Assembly: GCF_030680395.1 (NCBI RefSeq)
Contig: NZ_JAUXVR010000041.1
Location: 204,368-268,367 of the forward strand
From: Methylobacter sp.
GTDB lineage: Bacteria > Pseudomonadota > Gammaproteobacteria > Methylococcales > Methylomonadaceae
DNA length: 64,000 nucleotides
Reading direction: 5' to 3'
Below, piece after piece: positions 11,201-18,934 of the stretch (the first letter of the stretch is position 1; each line of letters starts with the position of its first letter). The translations under genes and the position numbers were made by a program. The notes beneath the pieces were generated by a model. That model searched no databases and was not told the DNA's origin. It saw nothing but the letters and a program-made list of their open reading frames with translations.

Positions 11201-12476
11201 TAGCGTATTCCACCCGGCCTGTCAGACCATGCAAGGTTTCCGTCAGTTCGAGGGTAAGGTCGAATTTGGCCGTTTCGTTATCGGCCTGTATGTATTCTTC
11301 GGTAATTTCATTTAACTGTAGATTGTAATCGGGGGTGTTCTGAAGTATGAACATGACCTGAAACAGCGGATTGCGACTGAGATCGCGTTGCGGATGGAGC
11401 ACCTCGACCAGTTTTTCAAACGGCATATTCTGATTAGCGTAAGCTCCAAGCGCGACTTCCCGCACCTGTTTCAGCAGATCACGGAAACTCGGATCACCTG
11501 AAAGATCGGTACGCAGCACCAGGGTGCTGATGAAAAAGCCGATTAAGCCTTCGAGCTCCAAACGGTTTCGTCCGGCGCTCGGGGTACCGAGCACAATGTC
11601 GTCCTGACCGCTGTAGCGGTGCAACAATACTTGAAAAGCCGCCACCAGGGTCATGAACAAGGTTACGCCTTCGCGTTGGCTCAACGCTTTCAGTCCTTCG
11701 GTCAAATCGGGCGACAAGCTGAATTGCTGACTCTCCCCGCGGTACGACTGTACTGCCGGGCGCGGCTTATCGGTAGGCAGTTCCAGCGTTGGCGCATCCG
11801 CCAGTCGCGCTTTCCAATAATCCAAAAGCTGTTCAATGGCCTCACCTTGCAGCGCTTCCCGCTGCCAGACGGCGTAGTCGGCGTACTGGATCGGCAATTC
11901 GGGTAAGGCTGAAGGCCGCTCTTGAATGAACGCCCCATACAGGGCCGACAACTCGCGCGCAAAAACCGTCATTGACCAACCATCAAAGATGATGTGATGG
12001 AAAACGAGGAGGAAAATGTATTTTTCCTCCTCTAAGCGTAGTAACTGAGCCCGCAGCAGCGGGAGCTTGTCCAGATCGAAGACTGTCAACTGATCGGCCT
12101 GAACAATTCGCGCCGATTCTGCCGTTCTTTGTTCTTCGGGATAGCCACGAAGGTCCATTATCGTCAACGGGATAGAAAGCGAGGATTGGATGATTTGCAC
12201 CGGCTCACCATCCCGCTCGGCGAAATAGGTTCGCAACGCTTCATGACGAAGGATAATCGCGTTGAGCGCAGCTTCCAAAGCCGTTACGTCCAGTCTGCCC
12301 TGAAGCTCGAATGCACAGGGTATGTTGTAGTTTCCGGTTGAGCCCGCCAGCTTATCTTGAAGCCAGAGACGCAGCTGTGGAAAGGACATGGGGAAAACGA
12401 ACAGCTCGGTAGCTGCATCGGTTGCCTCCGCTGAACATTCAACGCAACTGTGTGAGGTATCTTCAAAAAGCTTCAT
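5286..12476 (-). CDS. Two-module NRPS, C-A-T-C-A-T-TE
   Basis: 2396 residues. Domains: C1 about 25-455 with HHIIFDG at 160-166; A1 about 480-980 with YTSGSTGKPKG at 639; carrier domain with GGHSL, Ser1034; C2 about 1093-1530 with HHIVSDG at 1226-1232; A2 about 1550-2045 with YTSGSTGVPKG near 1701; carrier with GGHSL, Ser2096; type I thioesterase about 2150-2390 with GFSFGG (Ser2224) and a late SGAHFDIF histidine. All catalytic motifs look intact, and no epimerase or methyltransferase is inserted. Lining A2 up on GrsA gives pocket residues D-A-F-W-L-G-G-T-F, very close to the known valine code DAFWIGGTFK. A1 reads D-L-K-N-I-G-I-S-S, which I do not assign. It should take an aminoacyl unit from the neighbouring single-module protein, add two residues and release a tripeptide by hydrolysis or cyclisation. 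It sits in an EPS cluster. Confidence 0.95.
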   Translation of the reverse strand: MKLFEDTSHSCVECSAEATDAATELFVFPMSFPQLRLWLQDKLAGSTGNYNIPCAFELQGRLDVTALEAALNAIILRHEALRTYFAERDGEPVQIIQSSLSIPLTIMDLRGYPEEQRTAESARIVQADQLTVFDLDKLPLLRAQLLRLEEEKYIFLLVFHHIIFDGWSMTVFARELSALYGAFIQERPSALPELPIQYADYAVWQREALQGEAIEQLLDYWKARLADAPTLELPTDKPRPAVQSYRGESQQFSLSPDLTEGLKALSQREGVTLFMTLVAAFQVLLHRYSGQDDIVLGTPSAGRNRLELEGLIGFFISTLVLRTDLSGDPSFRDLLKQVREVALGAYANQNMPFEKLVEVLHPQRDLSRNPLFQVMFILQNTPDYNLQLNEITEEYIQADNETAKFDLTLELTETLHGLTGRVEYATDLFEAATIGRLIGHFQTLLEGIVGQPETRLSGLPLLTDSERRQLLEEWKGPAVAVPERCIHQLFEEQAARSPEAVAVSYEDRQLTYDELNAHANQLAHHLRNIGVKPEVLVGICLERSLEMVIGLLGILKAGGAYVPLDPAYPGERLAFMLEDSAPLVLLTDGKYDALFADMPTCPPLINLSAKCPLWANLPETNPEHSKVGLTPENLAYVIYTSGSTGKPKGAGAVHQGLQNLFPWYSGEARLSCEDTVLVVSSIAFDLTQKVIFAPLLVGARVVLASEPFDPQAIVTLVAKEGISMMNLTPSGFHVLIDTDTNGELGGLRRVILGGEQMNPSKLLELPEPRPEFINIYGPTECTSSSTFYRLPPDLEQYRNRSVPIGRPIANARIYILDNRLQLVPIGVMGEIHIGGMPVGRGYLNRPELTAERFVRDPFIEETDAKMYKTGDLARWLADGTIEYLGRNDFQVKVRGFRIELGEIEAALRQHPLLREVVVGVYESAPGNKQLAAYLVPQSDSMPTPSELRDFLKPKLPEFMVPSAFVLLDKLPLTPSGKIDRKALPTPDHTRPEFEQSYVPPRSPIEEMLVAIWREVLNIDRIGIHDNFFELGGHSLLAVQLIVRVNKQFQTDFPMHLLFEAPTVAGVSKLLTTTLEQTPAANVEQIHTIVRDLPLPASYAQQRLWFLDRLLGASGLYNIPWAIQLNGSLNTSALQQSLNEIVARHEVLRTCFVEQDGELLQIIRASMPFECALVTLPTYPQENRDSEIQRLLHTESHKPFNLKETPLIRALLFKISEQEHILLVIIHHIVSDGWSMAVFRQELASLYCAFSQNKSAYLPELPVQYADYSVWQREWLQGEVLERQLSYWKTQLADLTVLELPTDKPRPKQPSYQGAQEVIQLSAALAQGLKDLSRQQNVTLFMTLLAAFQVLLHRYSGQEDIVVGTAIAGRNLQETENLIGSFVNTLALRTDVSGKPSFRQLLSRVREVCLSAYAHQDLPFEKLVAELPVQRDMSRNPLFQVMMVLQSTALQDMQLPGLTITDLTVTNETAKFDLTLSLVEHRDGLTGTIEYRTDLYNPETITRLGSHFQTLLEAIVEHPETAVAELPLLTAPERHQLLVEWNATRTDYPKDKCIHQLFEEQVAKIPDAIALVFEDQQLSYQVLNAKANQLAHYLQTVGVKPGTRVAICMDRSIDLVIGLLAILKAGGAYVPLDLTYPRDRLAFMLEDTNARVLLTHSSLVAQLPICSGRLVCLDTCWNDINQGSTDNLHCNTALNNPAYVMYTSGSTGVPKGVEVCHYNIARLILNNTYARFDDKQKFLLLASIAFDASTFEVWGALLHGARCVIYPERVPILSSLEKIIKQQQISILWLTASLFNTVIDEKPQILSTVAQVLTGGEALSISHINRALKQLPDTQLINGYGPTESTTFACCYPIPKTIADQATSIPIGYPIANTQIYILDALLQPVPIGVSGEIHVGGDGLALGYLNRPELTAEKFIKHPFNDDPHARLYKTGDLARYLPDGTIEFLGRIDHQVKIRGFRIELGEIESVLGQHPQLFEVVVEVYEPVPGNKRLVAYLVPQSTPAPLVSELRDFLKPKLPEFMIPSAFVCLDALPLTPNGKLDRKALPKPDQSQQELEADFIAPRNPVEKQLAEIWCNVLEIDRVGIRDNFFELGGHSLLVVKMVAEVNKLFNIDLPLGAIYQSPLVEELGIIISSGNRQPSWYSLVPIQTQGSRPPLFAIHTLSLVDLPRHLGKDQPLYFLRYGMAAEIGNRSLSLPLLEDLASHYIKELQQIQPHGPYYLIGFSFGGVIAYEMACQLVTNGHQVNLVGLMDTHLTHEKQWLPYHRVICNFFSLSPSQLLKKIKNKINDLGTSYKYGTDFWPHIYTSAPDNACHNNYQPKSYNGSHVTLFQGWESTSKFISYVRPEQAWKKLLGHKLEVQQVSGAHFDIFREPHVRILAKKLIACMDKVINDDDPLS

Positions 12477-12551
12477 ATTTATTCCTGTTTATTTATTGCT
12501 GCGCCAGACTTTTTTGAAAACCTTGATAAAAAACAATCCGCTGTCGCTGAG

Positions 12552-15299
12552 TTATATTAAGAATTGAGTGTTAACCTTATAAGCCGAGCGACGCTGAGGG
12601 ATAATGCGATTGGCATGGTTTAGCGCTATTGCTTCAGTATTTTCAATCAACTTCGCCAATGCCGCGATAGTCGGCGTTTCAAACAAACGGGTTAGTGGAA
12701 TGTCCACCGATAGTTGTTCTTCAACACGGATAATCATTTGCGTAGCGAGCAATGATTGCCCGCCCAACTCGAAGAAATTGTCATGAATACCGACATCATT
12801 CATTCTTAAAATTTCTCCCCATATCCCGGCTAGTTGTTTCTCTACCGGACTTTGTGGAGCAACAAAATCATGGTTCACAGCCTGCCGGCTAATGTCCGGC
12901 TTGGGGAGGGCCTCGCGGTCCAGTTTGCCATTAAGGGTAATTGGCAACGTATCAAGAAACATAAATACCGAAGGCACCATGAACTCGGGTATCTTTTCCT
13001 TAAGGAAGTCCCGTAGCTCAGAGACGCCGGACGTAAAATTATGTTTCAGCACTAAATAAGCCACCAGGCGCTTGGCGCCGTCACCGTCATCATCCGCCAA
13101 TACCGCCACTTCGTGCACCGACGGGTGTGTCGCCAGCTTTGCTTCGATATCGCCCAACTCGATCCGGAAGCCCCGGATCTTGACCTGGAAGTCGTTGCGG
13201 CCCAGAAATTCAATGGTGCCGTCGGCCCGCCATCGAGCCAAGTCGCCGGTCTTGTACATTCGCGCACCAGCTTGCGCAGTATACGGATCGGCTACAAAGT
13301 GTTCCTCAGTCAGTTCCAATCGATTGAGGTAGCCTCTGGCAACGCCCACACCACCGATATAAAGCTCTCCTGTCAAGCCGATCGGAACCGGTTGGTTGTT
13401 GGTATCGAGAATGTAAATACGGGTGTTGCTGATGGGGCGGCCGATGGATTGCCAACTTACAGAATCGGCCAACGGCTCATGAACAGTTGCCTTGACCGTC
13501 GCTTCCGTCGGACCATACTCGTTAAATACCTTGGGACGGTAACTTTTGCGTTCAAACCAGGCCGCCAGGATCTTATTGTTGACGGCCTCTCCGCCAAAGA
13601 TGATCTGGCGAATAACGGGAGGGATGACGGCCTGCTCATCTTGGGCCAATTGTTGCCAAAAAAGAGTTGGCAGAGTGATCATCGAGACATTATTCTTTTC
13701 GCACAACGCCCAAAACTTCTTCGCACCGGCTATCCAATCATCATTGCGCAGCACTAATGCAGCGCCCGAGAGTAAAGCACCGAAGATTTCCTGTATAGAC
13801 ACGTCAAAGCCGATAGCGACGAACTGCAGAATTCGGTCCTCGGCACGAATATTGTAACGGTTCTTCAGGTCCGAGATCAGGTTACACACACTCCTATGCT
13901 CGATCATCACACCCTTGGGTTTGCCGGTGGAGCCGGAAGTGTAGATCATGTAAGCCAGGTGGTTAGGGGTAAGCCCTTCTTCATGGCTAACCGGATTGGT
14001 GTCCGGTCGGTTCGTCCACGGGGGAAGCTCGGCATCCAGATAGATTACCGGCAAAGCTTTTGCCATACCCGTAAACAGACCGTCAAGCCGACCTTGAGTC
14101 AGTAATGCCACTGGAGCGCTGTCTTCGATCATGAAGGCCAGACGTTCTTTGGGATGAGTCGGATCAAGCGGCACATAAGCGCCTCCGGCCTTAAGAATAG
14201 CCAGCACTCCCACCACCATATTCAAGCTGCGCTCGGCGCAAATAGCCACCAGCGCATCCGGCTTAACGCCCAATTCGCCGAGGAGATGTGCTAACTGGTT
14301 GGCTTGGGTATTCAGTTCGGCATAGGTCAGTTGGTTCTGCTCACACACCAGGGCCACGGCCTGTGGAGTTGCTGCTACCTGCGCCTCAAACAGCTCATGG
14401 ATGCATTTATCTCGTGGAAACCAAGTCCCTGTGTCATTCCATTCTATCAACAGTTGCCGACGTTCGGGTTCGGTCAGCAGGGGCAACTCGGACAGGTGTG
14501 CATCAGGGTCGGCGGCGATGCCTTCAAGAAGGGTCTGAAAATGGCCGATCAGGCGATCTATGGTCGCAGCCTCGAACAAGTCGGCAGCGTATTCCATCCT
14601 GCCTGCCAAGCCATGCGGGGTTTCCGACAGTTCAAGAGTAAGATCGAATTGGGTAGTTCCGGCACTGAGCTGTGGAAGTTCCGGGGTATCCTGAAGCACG
14701 AACATGACCTGAAACAGCGGATTGCGACTGGGGTCGCGTTGCGGATGGAGCGCATCGACCAGTTTTTCAACGGGTATATCCTGGTTGGCATAAGCTCCTA
14801 CAGTAACTTCGCGCACCTGCGCCAGCAGTTCCCGGAAGCCCGGATTGCCTGAAAGATCCGCACGCAACGCCAAGGTGTTGACGAAGAAGCCGCTTAAACT
14901 TTCGGGTTCCAGGCGACTCCGCCCTGCGCTCGGCGTACCGATCACAATATCGTCCTGGCCGCTATAGCGATGCAACAGCACATAGAAAGCCGCCACCAGA
15001 GTCATGAACAAGGTCACACTCTCGTCTCGACTCAGGGCTTTCAGTCCCTTGGTCAAATCGGACGACAAGCTGAATTGCCGACTTGCCCCGCGGTACGACG
15101 GTATCGCCGGGCGCGGCCTGTCAGTGGGCAACTCCAGTATTGGCGCATCCGACAGCCGACCCGTCCAGTAATCCAGCCGCTGCTCCATCGACTCAATCAT
15201 TTCCGGTGTTAGCCCTACCCTTTCTAGAAATGGTTCAGTTACTGGTTCTGAGGACTGCTTTAGTGATTCCATAGATGGATCAAGTAAGCTCATTTTCAT
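12552..15299 (-). CDS. NRPS starter module: truncated C, A, T
   Basis: 915 residues. The first domain begins only at the C-terminal half of a condensation domain (LDYWTGRLSDAPILELPTD, about residue 42). It continues through GQDDIVIGTPSAGR and SRNPLFQVMF, but the N-terminal half with HHxxxDG is absent. A full adenylation domain follows (YTSGSTGKPKG at 453; YKTGDLARW; NGKLDR), then a carrier domain with GGQSL (Ser849). Without its catalytic histidines the C part cannot condense, so this is best read as the loading module that activates residue 1. The A-pocket residues read D-V-Q-T-I-G-E-V-K, with no confident substrate. The start is supported by a GGGA ribosome-binding site. The next NRPS gene begins 75 bp downstream. 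The C fragment resembles C1 of that gene closely, which suggests module duplication followed by trimming. Confidence 0.93.
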   Translation of the reverse strand: MKMSLLDPSMESLKQSSEPVTEPFLERVGLTPEMIESMEQRLDYWTGRLSDAPILELPTDRPRPAIPSYRGASRQFSLSSDLTKGLKALSRDESVTLFMTLVAAFYVLLHRYSGQDDIVIGTPSAGRSRLEPESLSGFFVNTLALRADLSGNPGFRELLAQVREVTVGAYANQDIPVEKLVDALHPQRDPSRNPLFQVMFVLQDTPELPQLSAGTTQFDLTLELSETPHGLAGRMEYAADLFEAATIDRLIGHFQTLLEGIAADPDAHLSELPLLTEPERRQLLIEWNDTGTWFPRDKCIHELFEAQVAATPQAVALVCEQNQLTYAELNTQANQLAHLLGELGVKPDALVAICAERSLNMVVGVLAILKAGGAYVPLDPTHPKERLAFMIEDSAPVALLTQGRLDGLFTGMAKALPVIYLDAELPPWTNRPDTNPVSHEEGLTPNHLAYMIYTSGSTGKPKGVMIEHRSVCNLISDLKNRYNIRAEDRILQFVAIGFDVSIQEIFGALLSGAALVLRNDDWIAGAKKFWALCEKNNVSMITLPTLFWQQLAQDEQAVIPPVIRQIIFGGEAVNNKILAAWFERKSYRPKVFNEYGPTEATVKATVHEPLADSVSWQSIGRPISNTRIYILDTNNQPVPIGLTGELYIGGVGVARGYLNRLELTEEHFVADPYTAQAGARMYKTGDLARWRADGTIEFLGRNDFQVKIRGFRIELGDIEAKLATHPSVHEVAVLADDDGDGAKRLVAYLVLKHNFTSGVSELRDFLKEKIPEFMVPSVFMFLDTLPITLNGKLDREALPKPDISRQAVNHDFVAPQSPVEKQLAGIWGEILRMNDVGIHDNFFELGGQSLLATQMIIRVEEQLSVDIPLTRLFETPTIAALAKLIENTEAIALNHANRIIPQRRSAYKVNTQFLI

Positions 15300-15600
15300 A
15301 TTTCCCTAAAATTAAGAATTGTCGTCTTGGCGAAACAGCGCTTTATACTCAGTTGCATTAACCTAAAAAGATCAGTTGCTGTCGTATATGTGTTTCTAGG
15401 ATAGAAGTTTCAACTTCTTCAATCAATAAGTGCGATTACCTATCGGAGAAGCCGGTTTTATTGATTCGGAACATCTGATGAAGCTATCCCGCACTCCCCC
15501 TACAATCACCCTAACCTATTTCCTAAGTCTGTATGCGTGACAACTTGCGAGCCGATATAGGCCTCAAAGCGGGACGACATAAACTTCCAGCGGCAGCCGC
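15300..15600. other. Upstream region of the NRPS genes
   Basis: About 300 bp with no gene I can support. It should contain the NRPS promoter on the minus strand unless transcription reads through from the eps genes. I see no convincing -35/-10 pair or operator palindrome. Confidence 0.4.
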
Positions 15601-15639
15601 TATGGTTAGATAGCCAACGCGTTAAAACGACACCATTGA

Positions 15640-15960
15640 CTGGCGAATGACTGGCGAACAAGGCTATAACCCGGACCAAAAGATTCAAGGATTAAACGCC
15701 ACATTTTGGCGGGATTATTAATTGTCGTGATGACAACGGCCATTCAAGACTGTGATGGTGAAAAGCTTGTTTTGAAGGTTAACGGGTACTGTCAGAAGCT
15801 TCGTAGAATATGGATAGATGGGAGACTATTGAGGAGCTTTGGGGGGCTGAGACGAACACTTTTATGTGTATTGGATGGTTTAATGCGCTTGCTCGCGCTC
15901 CTCAATTTATCAAGATGGCGGATGATCCGTTAATGGGATTAAATGGGCTTAAATGGGCTT
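15640..15960 (+). pseudogene. Decayed IS5-family transposase fragment
   Basis: The plus strand shows pieces of an IS5-group DDE transposase in different frames. GYNPDQKIQG matches the usual 'GYDxGKKIKG' block. GLLIVVMTTAIQDCDGEKLVL then LRRIWIDG matches the following 'GLLxxVxVxxAxxQDRDGAKLVL ... LRxIWADGGY' block. Frames shift and stop codons follow, so it is dead. It ends near a tenfold-unit repeat (TTAAATGGGC twice, 15939-15961). It separates the NRPS genes from epsL. Confidence 0.65.
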
Positions 15961-16149
15961 ATAAACTGAAAGACGTGAGATAAATACGAAGTCAAACGTC
16001 GTCAAAAAAATACCACTACTGGAACTGAACGAGGAGACTCACTGCGGCTATAAAAACCGCACTGTCGACCAACAACACAAGCTAATACAAAGCTATCGAT
16101 GACTTATACTTCGACACACCGATGTATCAAGACTTTCTACCGATAGAAT
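15961..16149. other. Non-coding stretch next to the epsL stop
   Basis: No ORF or RNA signature is recognised. It may hold further eroded IS sequence, but I cannot align it to a transposase. Confidence 0.3.
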
Positions 16150-17424
16150 TTAGAAATCCGCTTGTAAATTAACACCGGCGGATTTGCTTTCGTAGGATGA
16201 GGCCGGATTGTTGGAATCGCGTTTTTCGTAATTCAGCACGGGACCGATACTGATGCTGTCTAATGGCTGATACATGACATTAAAGCCGATATTACCGACT
16301 TTATCTTTTTGTTGCCCAAAACTAAAGTCAGCGACGCTGGTACCGCTACCGCCCAGATAATCTTGCTGTTGATAGGACATGGGTAACCTTATAGCAATTT
16401 TGGGGGTAGACTGCCAACTCAGGTTAAACCACACACCTTGGGTTAGCACAAAGCTGGAAAACAGGTTATCGGCTTGGGCAATTTGGCGTCTTGCGGACAG
16501 CGCCAACAATGTTTTGTCGCTGGCTTGCCAGTTCAGACTAAGCTCCGCGACTATGTCGTCAAAATTACGGATACCAAAATTCGCATAGTCTTGTTGAGTG
16601 TAACCGACAAGCCCATCAATACGTGTTTTACTGTTGGAATGCCAATCCCAGACCATTGCATAGTTCATTCGGGTGTAGGCGTTATCCTGAGTGCTGCCGA
16701 CGGTTAACTCGCGCTGCGGATATTGACCATCGGTTGCGATTACTCGCAACCCTAAACTGCTGCCTGTGGGGCTTAGGTATTGCAGATTGGCTTCAGCATT
16801 ATCTTCAGTGTTATTGCTGAATTGCCGGCCTGTACCGTCAAACTCGATCTCTGTCCGAAACAGGCCGAGCCTGATCTTGCCGTTGGGGTGAAACAGGTAC
16901 CCGGCGTTGGCAAAGTAACGTTGGTTATTTGTCAGGTTGCCTACCAGATTATTCAATTGACCAAAACCGCCCAGTGTTTGAGCGTTGGTATAACCAATCT
17001 CGCCATCCAGATTATTCCCTATTCGCCAATTCCATTGGGCTTGGGTGTCCCAGCCGGTGTAATCCAAAGTGGTGAAGTTTTGGAACCAGTTCTGGTTAAC
17101 ACTTCCTTTGACAATAATATGTTGTCTGCCGATCGTCCAATCTACATCAAATCCGGCCGCGACTTGTTTAACAAATTCGCTTTTGTCGCTTTTACCTGTA
17201 ACCGACACTGGATCGACACTGTCAGATAGCCGTAAAAAATTGCTGTCGTATAACAAGGTGGAGGCAACGTATGGCCTGATGGTATCGTCTGGCGATGCCA
17301 AGGCATAGGTTTTACTTGGCATCGCCGCTGCTAGCAACAACATGAAACACGACAATAAGTACCGATTTTGAGTCGTATTGTTTTTGCGGCCGCGCTGCAA
17401 ACTGTCCAAAAATAACATTACCAT
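16150..17424 (-). CDS. epsL: EpsL-like outer-membrane beta-barrel for EPS
   Basis: The track ORF (16150-17829, 559 residues) is a chimera. I place the native gene from Met136 or Met138 (17424 or 17418), giving about 424 residues. These begin with a signal peptide, NRYLLSCFMLLLAAAMPSKTYALA, cleaved before SPDD. The mature part is a run of alternating amphipathic strands (DGEIGYTNAQTLGG, GKIRLGLFRTEIEFDG, AELSLNWQASDKTLLALSARR) ending in an aromatic residue (NLQADF), typical of outer-membrane barrels. It matches the EpsL-type barrel found with EpsE/F/G in methylotroph EPS loci, and probably forms or assists the outer-membrane exit. No strong ribosome-binding site is visible before Met136, so expression may depend on upstream translation. 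Confidence 0.75.
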   Translation of the reverse strand: MVMLFLDSLQRGRKNNTTQNRYLLSCFMLLLAAAMPSKTYALASPDDTIRPYVASTLLYDSNFLRLSDSVDPVSVTGKSDKSEFVKQVAAGFDVDWTIGRQHIIVKGSVNQNWFQNFTTLDYTGWDTQAQWNWRIGNNLDGEIGYTNAQTLGGFGQLNNLVGNLTNNQRYFANAGYLFHPNGKIRLGLFRTEIEFDGTGRQFSNNTEDNAEANLQYLSPTGSSLGLRVIATDGQYPQRELTVGSTQDNAYTRMNYAMVWDWHSNSKTRIDGLVGYTQQDYANFGIRNFDDIVAELSLNWQASDKTLLALSARRQIAQADNLFSSFVLTQGVWFNLSWQSTPKIAIRLPMSYQQQDYLGGSGTSVADFSFGQQKDKVGNIGFNVMYQPLDSISIGPVLNYEKRDSNNPASSYESKSAGVNLQADF

Positions 17425-17612
17425 TATGTGCACCGCTATAGGTAATAAGCTTTTAAAGCTATTGTTAATTGCTTCATCCTTACCATTGGTAAGCCCTGGT
17501 CCGGTGTTTTTGCCGAGAAGGGCATTACGTGACAATAAGCCGGGCAATATGATGGTCTTGAAAGCCTTGGAGAACTTGAGTCGATACAAGAGCTGGCTCC
17601 TAAACTCTTCAC

Positions 17613-17928
17613 TGGATATGTGCCAAGTTTGCTCGACGGAATGCACTATGTCTTTGACTGCCTGAGAGATGTTTTGCTGGAGTTGCTGAGACAGCTGTTT
17701 GTTTTTCAGGGTCGCTTCACTACCCGTATCGTAATTAAGTAAAGAGGCCAAGCCGCCTTTGGGATATCGCTTATAGTGGTTACGTATTGTTTTAAGGTCA
17801 ATCATTAAAGCCTCGGCCACTTTTGTCATCGACCAACCTGCTCCTCTCTGATAAACAATCCTGATGCGGTCGTCATAGCGTTTATTGGATTTATGACGAT
17901 GCTCGGACTGTAAATCTTCGAGTTCCTA
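17613..17928 (-). pseudogene. IS630-family transposase N-terminal fragment fused upstream of epsL
   Basis: Reading upstream of the ATG at 17829 gives ELEDLQSEHRHKSNKRYDDR then GAGWSMTKVAEALMIDLKTI. This is the helix-turn-helix start of an IS630-type transposase. It continues through RYPKGGLASLLNYD to about TWHIS (residue 72 of the track ORF). A TAG codon at about 17926-17928 sits where Glu or Gln is normal, and the catalytic DDE part is absent. The fragment stays in frame with epsL, which creates the artificial 559-residue ORF. Confidence 0.8.
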
Positions 17929-18040
17929 GAGGGTAAGATGATAGTATAAAATTATAGAATAATTATATACTATTCATTTTATTAACACTATTACTTAAAC
18001 CAAACTTTCACTAAAAACGAATATACCTTTGTTTTAACTG

Positions 18041-18934
18041 CTAAAAATCCGTCAATACAACACCGAGACATTGACTGCCTGTGTCTTGCAAAGCTTCTTT
18101 TAACAACTGCAAATCATTCATCCGGGTTTTGTGTTGTCGCACCACTAAAAGGGCGCCACCACAATTTGAGGCGATAATTTGTGCATCGATAGCCTGTTCT
18201 GCCGGCGGGGTGTCTATCAGGATTACGTCAAATTGTGTTTGCAATTCTTGCAGACAGGTCTTTAAGCCTCTGCTGATTAATTCGACCGGATTGGGCGGCA
18301 CTGTGCCTGCCGGCAAGATCGATAAATCCCGGAACGCCGGAATTCGTGTAATAACCGTTAAATCAGCGCGCCCTGCTAACACATCCGACAGGCCATAAAT
18401 ACTTTGTAGCTTGAATAATGTATGCTGCCGCGGCTGTCGCAGATCGGCATCGATTAACAGGGTACGCTCGCCAAGCTGAGAAAAAACAATCGCCAGATTG
18501 GCCGCCATGAGGCTGCGCCCCTCACCACGACTGAGACTGACCAACGTCAAGGTTTTATGGATATCGTCAAACCAGCGTAGCATCAATTGTCCTCGCACCG
18601 CCCGCAACGCTTCCACCTGCATACTCATGGGCTCGTACGCGGCGACCAGTTCCCGGCTGATATTCTCTTCACTTCCAGTCAGGAATGGAAAGTCAAATTG
18701 ATATGATAAGGCTTTTTGTATGTCATCATCGGTGACTAACCCGAGCTCCTTTGCGGCATCGCCAAAGAGCATGCCATTCTGTTTTTGCAAGGCGATGATA
18801 CGTTCGGCATCCCGGACGCTGATTTTGCCGGCATCAAGCAATAAAGCCCCCATCGACGCGGTATTTTGTATTTTGGTTATTTTGCTGCTCATCTTGCCGT
18901 TCATCTTGCTGTTGATTATAGTTTCTGCTTGCAT
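18041..18934 (-). CDS. epsG: EpsG-type BY-kinase-like ATPase
   Basis: 297 residues, cytosolic. Residues about 25-90 resemble a small GSPII_E-N-type domain (LLLDAGKISVRDAERII, LVTDDDIQKALSYQFDFPF). The rest is a CpsD/CapB P-loop ATPase with Walker A-like SRGEGRSLMAANLA, Walker A' LLIDADLRQPRQH and Walker B VILIDTPP. The P-loop lysine position reads Arg (GEGRS). There is no tyrosine-rich tail of the kind phosphorylated in classical BY-kinases. In this family it pairs with the EpsF chain-length protein to control polymer length. Its ATG overlaps the epsF stop by one base, indicating an operon. Confidence 0.88.
   Translation of the reverse strand: MQAETIINSKMNGKMSSKITKIQNTASMGALLLDAGKISVRDAERIIALQKQNGMLFGDAAKELGLVTDDDIQKALSYQFDFPFLTGSEENISRELVAAYEPMSMQVEALRAVRGQLMLRWFDDIHKTLTLVSLSRGEGRSLMAANLAIVFSQLGERTLLIDADLRQPRQHTLFKLQSIYGLSDVLAGRADLTVITRIPAFRDLSILPAGTVPPNPVELISRGLKTCLQELQTQFDVILIDTPPAEQAIDAQIIASNCGGALLVVRQHKTRMNDLQLLKEALQDTGSQCLGVVLTDF

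Noticed and set aside
16150-17829. A single 559-residue EpsL protein
   Set aside because: The first 70 residues are IS630 transposase and the signal peptide is internal, so the long ORF is an accident of insertion.
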